DNA from: Scatolibacter rhodanostii
Lineage (GTDB): Bacteria; Bacillota; Clostridia; Oscillospirales; Acutalibacteraceae
Reading direction: 5' to 3'
DNA: 64,000 bases
Assembly (NCBI RefSeq): GCF_900197595.1
Contig: NZ_FZLO01000006.1
Span: 1 to 64,000, forward strand
Shown: one piece after another, positions 42,623 to 51,985 of the stretch
Layout: each line of letters begins with the position of its first letter
How positions within the stretch are numbered: position 1 is the stretch's first letter
Notes under the pieces: generated by a model
Databases searched by the model: none
What the model was told of the DNA's origin: nothing
The model's input: the letters and a program-made list of their open reading frames with translations, nothing else
Position numbers and translations under genes: made by a program

Positions 42623-44537
42623 GATGAAAAAAGGTAGTAAATCAGGAAGACCTCCTGTACAACATTTTAAACCCGGCACTCTCAAAAGACTTTTGTCTTA
42701 TATGGCAAAATTTAGAGTACGCTTGATTTTGGTCATTATTTTTATTATTCTCAGTGCTGCCGCTGGTGCTGCCTCTGCTCTCTTTATGAGAGAATTAATT
42801 GATAGCTACATCTTGCCTTTGCTCTCCCAAACAAATCCAGATTTAAGCGATTTGGCAAATGCCATTTTCACCATTGGCTCCGTCTATTTAGTTGGACTTT
42901 TATCAAACTACGCCTATAATCGCATTATGGTTGACATTGAGCAAGGTACGCTAAAAAAAGTCAGAGACGATATGTTCCGACATATGCAAAGCTTGCCTAT
43001 TAAATACTTTGATACCCACGCTCACGGAGATGTCATGAGTCATTATACCAATGACACAGATGCTCTTCGTCAGGCAATTTCACAAAGCTTCCCTCAGATG
43101 CTTTCTTCTATTGTTACGGTGGTATCTGCTTTTGTTTCTATGCTTTATCTCAGTGTCAATTTGACTTTATTTGTCGCCTTTTTTGCCTTTCTCCTTATGG
43201 TAGTTGTCAAATATATCGTTACTCACAGCAGCCGATTCTTTATTAAACAACAGGTCGATTTAGGTACGGTCAATGCTTTTGTAGAAGAAATTAGCCATGG
43301 ACAAAAGGTCGTAAAAGTATTTTGCCATGAAGAAGAGGCAAAGAAAGACTTTGACGAGAAAAACGAAGCTCTCTGTCAAAGTGCTACCGCAGCCGGCAAA
43401 TACGGAAATATCACTATGCCTGTCATTGGCAATCTAGGCTATTTGCTTTATGTTCTTTTGGCCATTGTGGGCGGTGCCGCCGGTATTGCAGAAATGCCAA
43501 ACTTAAGCCTAGCTGGTATGAACACCTTAACAATTGGTACTATCATCTCCTTCTTAACCTTATCTCGCAGCTTTATCAATCCAATTGGACAAATTTCCAT
43601 GCAGTTCAACATGGTCATTATGGCTCTGGCAGGAGCTTCTCGTATCTTTGAATTGATGGATGAAAAAAGCGAAGAAGATGAAGGCTATGTCACTCTTGTG
43701 AATGTGAAAGAAGAAAACGGCAAGCTGATTGAATGCGAAAAAAGAACTCACTTATGGGCATGGAAACATCCGCACAGTGACGGCAGTATTACCTATACTC
43801 CTCTACGCGGAGAAATTCGTTTCTATGATGTTGATTTTGGTTATAAAGAAGACAAACCTGTCCTGAAAAACATTACGCTTTATGCCCATCCAGGTGAAAA
43901 AGTAGCTTTTGTTGGTGCCACGGGCGCCGGAAAAACAACCATTACCAACCTAATCAATCGTTTCTATGATATTGCAGACGGTAAAATCCGCTATGACGAT
44001 ATCAATATCAATAAAATCCGTAAGAATGATTTGCGCCGTTCATTGGGAATTGTTTTACAAGATGTTAACCTCTTTACCGGAACTGTCCTCGATAACATTC
44101 GCTATGGTAAATTAGATGCAACTGATGAAGAATGTATTGCTGCTGCTAAGCTTGCCAATGCAGATGGGTTTATCCGCATGCTGCCTGATGGATATCAAAC
44201 TGTGCTAGAAGGTGACGGAAGCGGACTTTCACAAGGGCAGCGTCAGCTTATCTCGATCGCCCGTGCAGCGGTTGCTGACCCACCCGTTATGATTTTGGAT
44301 GAAGCTACTTCTTCTATCGATACCCGAACAGAGGCCATTGTGCAAAAAGGTATGGATGCTCTGATGAAAGGCCGCACCGTTTTTGTCATCGCTCACAGAC
44401 TTTCTACTGTACAAAACTCAGATGTTATTATGGTTTTGGAGCATGGAAGAATTATTGAACGCGGCAGTCATGATCAGCTTGTTGCAGAAAAAGGGAAATA
44501 CTATCAACTGTATACAGGCGCTTTTGAATTGGAATAA
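42615..44537 (+). CDS. ABC exporter half-transporter with canonical ATP site
   Basis: 640 residues from ATG 42615, overlapping the partner gene by 8 bases. Six membrane segments (about 30-340) and an ATPase domain with Walker A GATGAGKTT, signature LSQGQRQLI, Walker B MILDEATSSID and switch His in VIAHRLST, all consensus. An insertion of about 50 residues between the membrane part and the ATPase (EENGKLIECEKRTHLWAWKH, then DGSITYTPLRGEIRF) is typical of the larger subunit of these heterodimers. Works with the preceding gene as one exporter. Confidence 0.93.
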   Translation: MDKMKKGSKSGRPPVQHFKPGTLKRLLSYMAKFRVRLILVIIFIILSAAAGAASALFMRELIDSYILPLLSQTNPDLSDLANAIFTIGSVYLVGLLSNYAYNRIMVDIEQGTLKKVRDDMFRHMQSLPIKYFDTHAHGDVMSHYTNDTDALRQAISQSFPQMLSSIVTVVSAFVSMLYLSVNLTLFVAFFAFLLMVVVKYIVTHSSRFFIKQQVDLGTVNAFVEEISHGQKVVKVFCHEEEAKKDFDEKNEALCQSATAAGKYGNITMPVIGNLGYLLYVLLAIVGGAAGIAEMPNLSLAGMNTLTIGTIISFLTLSRSFINPIGQISMQFNMVIMALAGASRIFELMDEKSEEDEGYVTLVNVKEENGKLIECEKRTHLWAWKHPHSDGSITYTPLRGEIRFYDVDFGYKEDKPVLKNITLYAHPGEKVAFVGATGAGKTTITNLINRFYDIADGKIRYDDININKIRKNDLRRSLGIVLQDVNLFTGTVLDNIRYGKLDATDEECIAAAKLANADGFIRMLPDGYQTVLEGDGSGLSQGQRQLISIARAAVADPPVMILDEATSSIDTRTEAIVQKGMDALMKGRTVFVIAHRLSTVQNSDVIMVLEHGRIIERGSHDQLVAEKGKYYQLYTGAFELE

Positions 44538-44574
44538 CTCACTCTAAAATAGACTTCACACGATATATTCTTTA

Positions 44575-44633
44575 AAAACAAGCCTTATCCGAGAAAGGCC
44601 TAGTCTAACTCATCTAAAGGCTTGTTTTATTTT
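44575..44633 (+). terminator. Terminator of the marR-ABC operon
   Basis: AAAACAAGCCTT (44575-44586) pairs with AAGGCTTGTTTT (44617-44628), loop 30 bases, followed by ATTTTG. Confidence 0.7.
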
Positions 44634-44707
44634 GCCTTTTTATATGGAAAAATGGAGTATAAATTCAAATTTTCATACTCTAACCCTAAAAATATAACTA
44701 AATTACT

Positions 44708-44736
44708 TTGACACTCGAAAAATAATGTGCCATAAT
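44708..44736 (+). promoter_or_regulatory. Promoter of the fucosidase gene
   Basis: TTGACA (44708-44713), 17-base spacer, CATAAT (44731-44736), 54 bases before the start codon. Confidence 0.7.
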
Positions 44737-44790
44737 GTCTTTGAATTCTTTATTTTAGAAAAGAATGGAATGTTATTTTGGGAGGAAAAA

Positions 44791-46164
44791 ATGATATCAT
44801 TTTTAAAAGAAGCGGCAAAAGTTAAGCCGAGCAAAAGACAGCTAGATTGGTTTGCCCTAAAATCTTATGCATTTATCCATTTTGGGCCAAACACCTTCAC
44901 AAATCGTGAATGGGGCGACGGAACGGAATCGGAGGACATTTTTAATCCTACCGAATTGGATTGCGACCAATGGATCGAAGCGATTAAAAGCGCCGGCATG
45001 AAGGGCATGGTACTGACAGCAAAGCACCATGATGGATTCTGCCTTTGGCCTTCAAAGTATACAGAACACAGCGTCAAAAACTCGCCTTGCCAGATAGACG
45101 TTGTTAAGGCCGCTGCTGAAGCTTGTCGCAAAGGGGGCATTCAGTTTGGTTTTTATCTTTCACCGTGGGACAGAAATTCAAAGCTCTATGGAACACCGGA
45201 ATATAATGACTATTTTTGTAATCAACTAACAGAACTGCTGACGGAATACGGTGATGTTTTTTATGTGTGGTTTGACAATGCTTGCGGAGAAGGTCCAAAC
45301 GGCAAAAAACAAGAATATGATTTCCCCAGATATATTGAATTGATTCGAAAATATCAACCGAATGCCGTGATTTTCAATGACTTTGGCCCTGACGTGCGCT
45401 GGTGCGGCAATGAAGCAGGTATCTCAAGACATTCTGAATGGGCTGTCATTCCCCGTGAACTTTGCTTTTACAGTGACGTGCAAACAGGTGAAGGACCTCT
45501 TGCCAAACAGGGAGATTTATCATACCTTTATAATACCAATCAAAACTTAGGCACTATGGAAAATATTCTTTATTCAAAGGGATTGACATTTACTCCTGCT
45601 GAAATTAATATGTCTATTCGTCCGGGTTGGTTTTGGCACCCTGAAGAAGAACCCCACTCCTTAGAAAAACTTTTTCACACTTATCTGACTTCTGTAGGCG
45701 CAAACTCGTGTTTTCATTTGAATCTACCCCCTACAACGTCAGGTAAAATTGATGAGCGTGACGTCAGTCGTTTGCAAGAACTCGGCAAACTTCTTGAACA
45801 AGAATTCGGTAACGAAATTCCTTCCTCAATTGAAAAAGTTGATTCCCAATATCCGACACAGCCTAAGTATTCGATTGTGTTTGAAAATACGCGAGCTGAT
45901 TTTAAATACATTGTTTTGGAAGAAGACATCTCACAAGGACAACGTGTTGAGAGCTTTCAAATTGAAGCTGAAACTGAAGATGGCAGCCGTTACCCCTTCT
46001 ATCAAGGAACTACAATCGGAAACCGTCAAATTTGCAAGTTGCGCGATCCTTTTGAAGGACAAAATCCTCTCACAAAAAGCATAGAAAATGCTGCAAAAAA
46101 ATTAATTGTTCATATAACCTCTGCAAGAGATGAAGTTGTCATGAAATCTATTAAAATTTATTGA
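44791..46164 (+). CDS. Alpha-L-fucosidase (GH29)
   Basis: 457 residues from ATG 44791 with GGGAGGAA upstream; the in-frame ATG at 44725 lies almost on the -10 box and is rejected. GH29 hallmarks are present: FIHFGPNTFTNREWGDGTE near residue 24, LTAKHHDGFCLWPSKYTEHS near 70, and the nucleophile Asp in VWFDNACGEG near 160. No signal peptide, so it acts on fucosylated oligosaccharides inside the cell. It is a single gene with promoter and strong terminator and no transporter beside it. Use of host mucin or milk glycans is a reasonable inference. Confidence 0.92.
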   Translation: MISFLKEAAKVKPSKRQLDWFALKSYAFIHFGPNTFTNREWGDGTESEDIFNPTELDCDQWIEAIKSAGMKGMVLTAKHHDGFCLWPSKYTEHSVKNSPCQIDVVKAAAEACRKGGIQFGFYLSPWDRNSKLYGTPEYNDYFCNQLTELLTEYGDVFYVWFDNACGEGPNGKKQEYDFPRYIELIRKYQPNAVIFNDFGPDVRWCGNEAGISRHSEWAVIPRELCFYSDVQTGEGPLAKQGDLSYLYNTNQNLGTMENILYSKGLTFTPAEINMSIRPGWFWHPEEEPHSLEKLFHTYLTSVGANSCFHLNLPPTTSGKIDERDVSRLQELGKLLEQEFGNEIPSSIEKVDSQYPTQPKYSIVFENTRADFKYIVLEEDISQGQRVESFQIEAETEDGSRYPFYQGTTIGNRQICKLRDPFEGQNPLTKSIENAAKKLIVHITSARDEVVMKSIKIY

Positions 46165-46202
46165 CACATACTTTTTTTTCGCTTTGATATGATTAATTAG
46201 AA

Positions 46203-46243
46203 AAAAAGGCCCCTTTAAAACTATATGTTTTAAAGGGGCCTTT
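46203..46243. terminator. Very strong bidirectional terminator
   Basis: A perfect 18-bp stem, 46203-46220 and 46226-46243, with a TATAT loop; A-run on one side, T-run on the other. It follows the fucosidase gene and the - strand PPOX gene. Confidence 0.92.
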
Positions 46244-46315
46244 TAATAAAAACAACTTGTTATCTTTCTCTGCGATGAAATTGAAATATTGGTTATATAA
46301 TCCCACTTATGCAGT

Positions 46316-46786
46316 TCATGACTCGTTTACCAATTTTCCTGTCATATGATCAATCGATAGTTCTAAGATTTGCACATGTGCGCCTGCTTTACGGATTTCT
46401 TCCTCTACACTCTCCGCAGTAGGATAATGCTTCAGACCAATTTGGCGCAGAATTTCGGTTGCTTCCGGACCGACTTCTACTTTCTTTATGCGGCCAAAAA
46501 TCACAACACTTTTTATGTTCAATGCCCACTCTCCGTCTTTACGAAAACCTTCATCCATCACACAAAACGAAACCTTGTCGTCAACCGCTAACGCATCTAA
46601 CTTATGCCCCACCTTGGCACCGTGAAAATATATCTTTCCCTCTCGATAAATATGATTCATCGGAATAGCGTAGGGATAGCCGTCTTCTCCGTGCACAGCC
46701 AATACGCCTCTGGGTGCATTTGTCAAAACCTCTACACATTCCTGTTCTGATATTTGCTGTTTTATTCTCCTCATCTTTCGAAACAT
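46316..46786 (-). CDS. PPOX-fold flavin-binding protein (NimA-like)
   Basis: 156 residues of the pyridoxamine 5'-phosphate oxidase-like split barrel. MRRIKQQISEQECVEVLTNA, GVLAVHGEDGYPYAIPMNHI and YFHGAKVGHKLDAL are typical of the NimA/5-nitroimidazole reductase-related group, with the flavin phosphate contacts in the GKIYFHGAK part. Members bind FMN or F420-like cofactors. A role in metronidazole resistance is possible but many relatives have other unknown functions. GGAGG precedes the start. Confidence 0.82.
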   Translation of the reverse strand: MFRKMRRIKQQISEQECVEVLTNAPRGVLAVHGEDGYPYAIPMNHIYREGKIYFHGAKVGHKLDALAVDDKVSFCVMDEGFRKDGEWALNIKSVVIFGRIKKVEVGPEATEILRQIGLKHYPTAESVEEEIRKAGAHVQILELSIDHMTGKLVNES

Positions 46787-46870
46787 AGCAAGCCTCCATT
46801 CTTCATCTATTTAATAGTTATTTTACTGTTAAATGCAAAATAATTATTCTCTATCCTATCACGAAAAAGC

Positions 46871-46914
46871 AATAAAGTCATGTATGATACCAAATCCTCA
46901 TACATGACTTTATT
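46871..46914 (-). terminator. Terminator of tRNA-Ala
   Basis: AATAAAGTCATGTATG (46871-46886) pairs perfectly over 16 bp with CATACATGACTTTATT (46899-46914); on the - strand GCTTTTTCG follows. It directly adjoins the tRNA 3' end. Confidence 0.85.
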
Positions 46915-46915
46915 T

Positions 46916-46991
<76 letters not shown>

Positions 46992-47116
46992 AAATATCAA
47001 GAATTGTTTCAAAAAATCTCGCGGTTTCATGCAAATAGAAACTACGGAATTCTACAAAAACGAATATCTCAATATTTTTATTTTATCACAATCTATTTTC
47101 TTTGTAAATCTCCAAT

Positions 47117-47677
47117 TCAAGATTTTACTAAATTTTGTGCATGCTCTCTATTATCTTCATAAGCCTTATTATCAATTAAGTAGGGCTTGGTGATACAATC
47201 TGCCATGGCATTATCGGGGCACAGTTCATATTTCATTAAAATCACTTCAGCTGTTGTTTCTATTTCCTCAAATCCTAGGCGGTGAAAAAAAGTAAACGCT
47301 TGTTTATCTTCTTGCGCAAGGTGTACAAAAATTTGGCGTCGATTTCCATATTCTAAAATACGAGACAGCAAGCAAAACAGACCTTTTCCAACACATCGGT
47401 GCTGAAACTCCTCTTTAACAAAAATGTATAAATCTAATTTAAACGGATTTTTAGGCTCATTTTTATGTTCTGTTACATAACAAAAACCGGCCGGAACACC
47501 ATCAATCTCGCAAACCAGCCACCCATATCCATATGTATAGCGGTCAATTCTCTCTATCATTTCAAGCAAAAGGGGGCATTCTGCATCAGGAGCAGAAAGC
47601 TTACCCGCAAAAGGAGCATATATCTTCAAAACAGCAGGAGCATCCCACTCATTTGCCCGTCTAATATTTACTTTCAT
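47117..47677 (-). CDS. GNAT-family acetyltransferase
   Basis: 186 residues from ATG 47677 (an ATG at 47707 is in frame but has no ribosome-binding site; GAGGAG lies between them). IRRANEWDAPAVLKIYAPFA is a common start of PAT/phosphinothricin-type GNATs. The acetyl-CoA region is FQHRCVGKGLFCLLSRILEY near residue 96, with R/Q-x-x-G-x-G/A reduced to RCVGKG, and FFHRLGFEEIE completes the fold. The C-terminal 30 residues are extra. Substrate unknown. Confidence 0.82.
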   Translation of the reverse strand: MKVNIRRANEWDAPAVLKIYAPFAGKLSAPDAECPLLLEMIERIDRYTYGYGWLVCEIDGVPAGFCYVTEHKNEPKNPFKLDLYIFVKEEFQHRCVGKGLFCLLSRILEYGNRRQIFVHLAQEDKQAFTFFHRLGFEEIETTAEVILMKYELCPDNAMADCITKPYLIDNKAYEDNREHAQNLVKS

Positions 47678-47755
47678 CTGTTTGTCTACTCCTCTAATAT
47701 TTGCCAATGTCTGTTTTCAATGACAACTGCCATAATGAATAATAGCAAAATTAGT

Positions 47756-47787
47756 GGATAGCAAGACTCTTCTGTTTCTTGCTATCC
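47756..47787 (-). terminator. Hairpin downstream of uvrB
   Basis: GGATAGCAAG (47756-47765) pairs with CTTGCTATCC (47778-47787), loop 12. It probably ends the gpsA-radC-uvrB message; the T-run is weak. Confidence 0.55.
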
Positions 47788-47901
47788 CTCATAATCTGCA
47801 AATAAGCTGTCATTTTCATTTTAGCAGAAACCATTCTATCACAACTGCCTATGTCTTTTCTACTCTTTTCCTATCCATCATAAAAATTTTCTTGCCTATT
47901 T

Positions 47902-49851
47902 TTATTTTTGGAGCTGCTTAATTTTATCACGCAAAAAAGCAGCATGTTCAAACTCAAGTAATTTAGCAGCCGCTTTCATCTCTTTTGAAAGCTTCTCAAT
48001 TTCCATTCGTTTTTCAAGGGCAGATAGTTTTCGTTTGGGCTTTTTCTCGTCCTTATGACTTGAGATTTCAAGGATATCCGCTACATCCTTAATAATTGTT
48101 GTGGGAATAATGCCATGCTCTTCGTTATATTTTTCCTGTATCGCACGACGACGTTCGGTTTCACCGATTGCCCTCTCCATTGAGGGTGTTACGCTGTCGG
48201 CATACATGATAACCGTACCCTCTGCATTTCTTGCGGCACGCCCAATGGTCTGAATTAAGCTGCGCTCGCTACGCAGAAAACCTTCTTTATCGGCATCTAA
48301 AATAGCGACAAGCGACACTTCAGGGATATCAAGACCTTCACGCAGCAAGTTTATGCCGACCAAAACGTCGAACTCACCCAAACGCAAATCGCGTAGAATT
48401 TCCATACGCTCTACGGTGTCAATGTCATAGTGCATATACCGAACTTTTATCCCATATCCCTCAAAATAATCGGTTAAATCTTCTGCCATTTTCTTGGTTA
48501 GGGTAGTAACAAGTACTCTCTCCTTTTTATCAACACGTAGGTTGATTTCAGAAATCAAGTCATCAATCTGCCCATCTGTGGGTTTCACAACAATTTTGGG
48601 GTCTAAAAGCCCTGTTGGGCGAATCACCTGCTCCACCACATCAGATGAACGCTGCAACTCAAAATCACCCGGTGTTGCGCTGACAAAAATTGCCTGGTTC
48701 ACTTTTTCATAAAACTCATCAAAGTTCATCGGACGGTTATCGTAGGCAGACGGCAAACGAAATCCAAATTCAATCAGCTGTTCTTTTCTTGCTCGGTCGC
48801 CTGCATACATCGCTCTAACCTGTGGCAACATAACATGAGACTCGTCAACAAACAGCAGAAAATCATCAGGAAAATAGTCAATCAATGTAAACGGAGCACT
48901 GCCAGGTTCACGGTCTGCCATAACACGAGAGTAGTTCTCAATTCCTTTGCAAAAACCTATCTCTCTAAGCATTTCCATATCATATTTAGTTCGCTGTTCA
49001 ATTCGTTGCGCTTCAATCAATTTATTCTGTGATTTAAACCATTCTACACGATCAACCATTTCAGAACCAATTTCATTCAGGGCTTTTTCCATTTTTTCTC
49101 TTGGCACAATATAGTGCGAAGCCGGATAAATAGCCACATGTTTTAAGTCTGATATAACGGTACCTGTCAAGGGAACAAATTCGCTGATTCTGTCAATTTC
49201 ATCGCCAAAAAATTCAACGCGTATTGCGTTTTCACCTGATTGTGCAGGGAAAATTTCTACCACATCGCCCCGCACACGAAACTTATTACGAATAAAATTG
49301 ATATCATTTCTCTCATATTGCAGCTCAACCAATTTGTTCAGCAGTTCGTCTCGATTTTTCTCCATGCCGGGGCGCAAAGAAATAACCATGGTCCGATAAT
49401 CAATCGGGTTACCCAAGCTATAGATACACGAAACACTTGCCACGATAATAACATCCCGCCGTTCAGAAAGCGCTGAAGTGGCACTGTGGCGCAGCTTGTC
49501 GATTTCATCATTGATTGCAGAATCTTTTTCTATATAGGTATCGGTCGTGGCAATATAGGCCTCCGGCTGATAATAATCATAATAAGAAACAAAATATTCT
49601 ACTGAATTTTCAGGAAAAAACTCACGAAACTCAGAGCAAAGCTGTGCTGCCAACGTTTTATTGTGGGCCAACACCAACGTAGGACGATTCATTTTTTCGA
49701 TGATGTTTGCCATGGTAAAGGTTTTACCCGAACCCGTGACACCCAGCAAAGTTTGTTCACGCTCTCCTCTTTCAATCCCCTCGACAAGCTTTTCAATTGC
49801 CTGAGGCTGATCTCCCGTTGGCTTAAATTTTGAAACCAGTTTAAAATCCAT
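47902..49851 (-). CDS. uvrB: Excinuclease subunit UvrB
   Basis: 649 residues, full length. Helicase-like motifs: Walker [10 protein letters not shown] near residue 39, the damage-probing hairpin [11 protein letters not shown] near 92-102, DEXX-type FVDESHV near 337 and QTIGRAARN near 535. The C-terminal UVR motif ([20 protein letters not shown], then [11 protein letters not shown]) binds UvrC. It verifies damage in nucleotide excision repair with UvrA and UvrC, which are not in the window. It begins 1 base after radC, an uncommon partner. Confidence 0.97.
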   Translation of the reverse strand: MDFKLVSKFKPTGDQPQAIEKLVEGIERGEREQTLLGVTGSGKTFTMANIIEKMNRPTLVLAHNKTLAAQLCSEFREFFPENSVEYFVSYYDYYQPEAYIATTDTYIEKDSAINDEIDKLRHSATSALSERRDVIIVASVSCIYSLGNPIDYRTMVISLRPGMEKNRDELLNKLVELQYERNDINFIRNKFRVRGDVVEIFPAQSGENAIRVEFFGDEIDRISEFVPLTGTVISDLKHVAIYPASHYIVPREKMEKALNEIGSEMVDRVEWFKSQNKLIEAQRIEQRTKYDMEMLREIGFCKGIENYSRVMADREPGSAPFTLIDYFPDDFLLFVDESHVMLPQVRAMYAGDRARKEQLIEFGFRLPSAYDNRPMNFDEFYEKVNQAIFVSATPGDFELQRSSDVVEQVIRPTGLLDPKIVVKPTDGQIDDLISEINLRVDKKERVLVTTLTKKMAEDLTDYFEGYGIKVRYMHYDIDTVERMEILRDLRLGEFDVLVGINLLREGLDIPEVSLVAILDADKEGFLRSERSLIQTIGRAARNAEGTVIMYADSVTPSMERAIGETERRRAIQEKYNEEHGIIPTTIIKDVADILEISSHKDEKKPKRKLSALEKRMEIEKLSKEMKAAAKLLEFEHAAFLRDKIKQLQK

Positions 49852-49852
49852 T

Positions 49853-50620
49853 CTATTGCCTTTCTTTTTTCACGCGTTTGCGATTGGCAAACAATGCTTC
49901 CTCTTGCTCCATGGTTTCTTTTTTCAGTGCATTTTTATATTGTTCCACTTCTTCTTTAATTTGATCCAACCATTCACTCGATTTCATGGAGGTATAATCC
50001 ATACCTGCAAAGATAAGATGATCTGTCAACTCCACATCAATTCCGTTGAGAGCAAATTCTAAATCACGGGTAGCATTAATATCATTGCGTGATGGAAGTG
50101 GATTGCCACTGGGATGGTTATGTGCAATGATAGCCGTATAGGTATCATACCGCAAGCACAACTCAACTAAACGACGAATATAAATCGGCACTTCTGAAAC
50201 CGAACCTTCGTTCACGATTCCATTATACAGGATTCTACCCCGCCCATCCAATAGCAAAAGTGCAACAATTTCTCTGTTTTTATCAATAAATTTTGGTCGT
50301 AATATCTCAACAGCAGATTCTGTATCGTAAACACGCTGCATGCCCGATACTTTATCTTCCAAATAGTACTCTGTTGTGTATTTTAATTTTTTCAAAAATT
50401 CGGCGGCTTCTGGTGTCATGCCTTTTATGGCAGCAATTTCTTGGGCAGGTGCCTCAAGCACATTCGAAAATGAACCCAGCCGATTTAATAAGCTCTTGGC
50501 AACACGAGACGTTTTTGTTTCTCCTATCACATAAGACAGCAGTTCTGCTAAAACAGCTTCACTGTTTTTTCCCTCAAAAGAATATCCCTGCATAGTGTCC
50601 CCCATAGAAGTTGTTGGCAT
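49853..50620 (-). CDS. radC: RadC-family JAMM protein
   Basis: 255 residues (or 246 if the better-spaced ATG at 50593 with GGGGG upstream is used). A helix-hairpin-helix part ([20 protein letters not shown], then [12 protein letters not shown]) is followed by the MPN+/JAMM metalloprotease-like domain: [18 protein letters not shown] and the metal motif [15 protein letters not shown] (H-x-H-P-x-G-x2-x2-S-x2-D). The cellular role of RadC proteins is still debated, with links to recombination and competence. Co-transcribed with gpsA and uvrB. Confidence 0.92.
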   Translation of the reverse strand: MPTTSMGDTMQGYSFEGKNSEAVLAELLSYVIGETKTSRVAKSLLNRLGSFSNVLEAPAQEIAAIKGMTPEAAEFLKKLKYTTEYYLEDKVSGMQRVYDTESAVEILRPKFIDKNREIVALLLLDGRGRILYNGIVNEGSVSEVPIYIRRLVELCLRYDTYTAIIAHNHPSGNPLPSRNDINATRDLEFALNGIDVELTDHLIFAGMDYTSMKSSEWLDQIKEEVEQYKNALKKETMEQEEALFANRKRVKKERQ

Positions 50621-51577
50621 TCAGAATTCATTTTTAATGCTGCGAGAAAACAATTTATTGATAATTGTCTTCGCCTCTTGCTTTTCATAGACCACGTCAT
50701 ACACCGCTGAACAAATTGGTAGCGCACAATAGCTTTTCTCCGCCAATAGAAGAATTCCTTTCACGGCAAAAGCACCCTCTGCCAATTGCGTGTAAGGTTC
50801 GCCTTTTACAAACTTTTCGCCAAACATTCGGTTATGACTGAACTTTGAGAATACAGTGGCTTCATAGTCTCCCAAATGACAAAGGCCGTAGGCCGAAAGC
50901 TCATTGCCGCCCATTGCTTTAATTAACCGAGCAATTTCACGAGTTCCTCGAGACATGAGCGCTCCTTTGAGAGAGGAAAGCCCTAAGCCGTCTAACATAC
51001 CGGCTGCAATGCCAATTACATTCTTTGCTGCTGCACCGATTTCATTCCCAATTAAATCTTGCCCATAATAGAAACGAATTAAATCACTAGAAAAACTATC
51101 GACCAGTTTGGCTTTTACGGCTTCACTTTTGCTGTCTATGACCATGCAGTTTGGCGTGCCTGCATAAAACTCCTGCACATGACCGGGACCAAGCCAAACC
51201 GCTGTTTCATGAGGAATTAACAAAGTTTCTTCCACAATTTCAGTTAGACGTTTTCCCGTTTCCGCTTCCAAACCTTTCATACAAAGCACAAAAGTCTTGT
51301 TTTCTGGGGCTAATTGATTAATTTCAGCCGCCAAAGCACGAAGCCCTTGTGAGGGAATGGAAATCACAATGACTTCTGATAAAAGAGCCTGTTTCATATC
51401 AGTCACCAGCTCAATTTCGTTATCTAAGCGGATAATCCCATTCTCTCTGGTCTGCTGAAATTGCTTCATACGGCTCGAGTCTTGCCTGCCATAAAGCATT
51501 ACTTCATGACCTGTTCTATTCAAATACCACGCAATGAAACTGCCCCAACGTCCGCAGCCAATGACAGAAATTTTCAT
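50621..51577 (-). CDS. gpsA: NAD(P)-dependent glycerol-3-phosphate dehydrogenase
   Basis: 318 residues. Rossmann loop ISVIGCGRWGSFIAWYLNRT (G-x-G-x-W-G) at the N-terminus, substrate region with GNEIGAAAKNVIGIAAGMLD near residue 182 that holds the catalytic Lys, and GDYEATVFSKFSHNR near 236, as in GpsA. It makes sn-glycerol-3-phosphate for phospholipids. It heads a - strand operon with radC (adjacent stop-start) and uvrB. Upstream lies a structured element (51683-51753) that may be part of its leader. Confidence 0.9.
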   Translation of the reverse strand: MKISVIGCGRWGSFIAWYLNRTGHEVMLYGRQDSSRMKQFQQTRENGIIRLDNEIELVTDMKQALLSEVIVISIPSQGLRALAAEINQLAPENKTFVLCMKGLEAETGKRLTEIVEETLLIPHETAVWLGPGHVQEFYAGTPNCMVIDSKSEAVKAKLVDSFSSDLIRFYYGQDLIGNEIGAAAKNVIGIAAGMLDGLGLSSLKGALMSRGTREIARLIKAMGGNELSAYGLCHLGDYEATVFSKFSHNRMFGEKFVKGEPYTQLAEGAFAVKGILLLAEKSYCALPICSAVYDVVYEKQEAKTIINKLFSRSIKNEF

Positions 51578-51682
51578 GTAATCTTGATTTCCTCTCTATT
51601 TCAGAATTTTCACTTATCCAATTCTATATTTATTTTTAAACTAAATTAAAATTATTTTAAAACAAAATCAGCTCTGCAATTC

Positions 51683-51753
51683 GAGTTGCCGCTTGCAGCA
51701 GCAAGCACAAAGTGCAAGAGCAACTTCCCAATGAATCAACTTGTTGAATTCTA
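51683..51753 (-). repeat. Structured repeat element, copy 2
   Basis: GAGTTGC (51683-51689) pairs with GCAACTT (51720-51726). Inside are CGCTTGCAGCAG (51690-51701, identical to copy 1) and a hairpin GCAC-AAA-GTGC (51705-51715). CCAATG, AACTTGTTGA and TCTATTTTACCAC follow as in copy 1 at 39107-39198. The stems have different sequences in the two copies but keep pairing. On the - strand the last block reads GTGGTAAAATAGA, like an extended -10 box pointing towards gpsA. Confidence 0.6.
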
Positions 51754-51806
51754 TTTTACCACAAATACAATCCTGAAAAAAGTTTCTTTTTATAAAAAAA
51801 TAATGA

Positions 51807-51835
51807 TTGTTATTTTTTTAACTTTGTTGTATAAT
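51807..51835 (+). promoter_or_regulatory. Upstream promoter of the NADH oxidase gene, with Fur-like box
   Basis: TTGTTA (51807-51812), 17-base spacer, TATAAT (51830-51835) with a TG extension. The -35 end lies in an AT-rich imperfect palindrome (TAATGATTGTTA) that resembles Fur/PerR boxes, a weak resemblance. Confidence 0.5.
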
Positions 51836-51911
51836 ACCGAGTAGGTACAGTTCCCGCTTTATAGCCTTGCATAAACTTTTATTTTTCTTCCTACTTTCTC
51901 CATGAATCTCG

Positions 51912-51940
51912 TTGACAATAGGCTAATGAAGCGATACTAT
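51912..51940 (+). promoter_or_regulatory. Proximal promoter of the NADH oxidase gene
   Basis: TTGACA (51912-51917), 17-base spacer, TACTAT (51935-51940), 45 bases before the start codon. Confidence 0.7.
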
Positions 51941-51985
51941 AAAATAAAAACCAACTAAAAATAACCAAAAAGTGAGGCTATTCTT

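Noticed and set aside
51795-51815. Fur/PerR box upstream of the NADH oxidase gene as a firm call
   Set aside because: Only a partial match in very AT-rich DNA; kept as a remark under the promoter.
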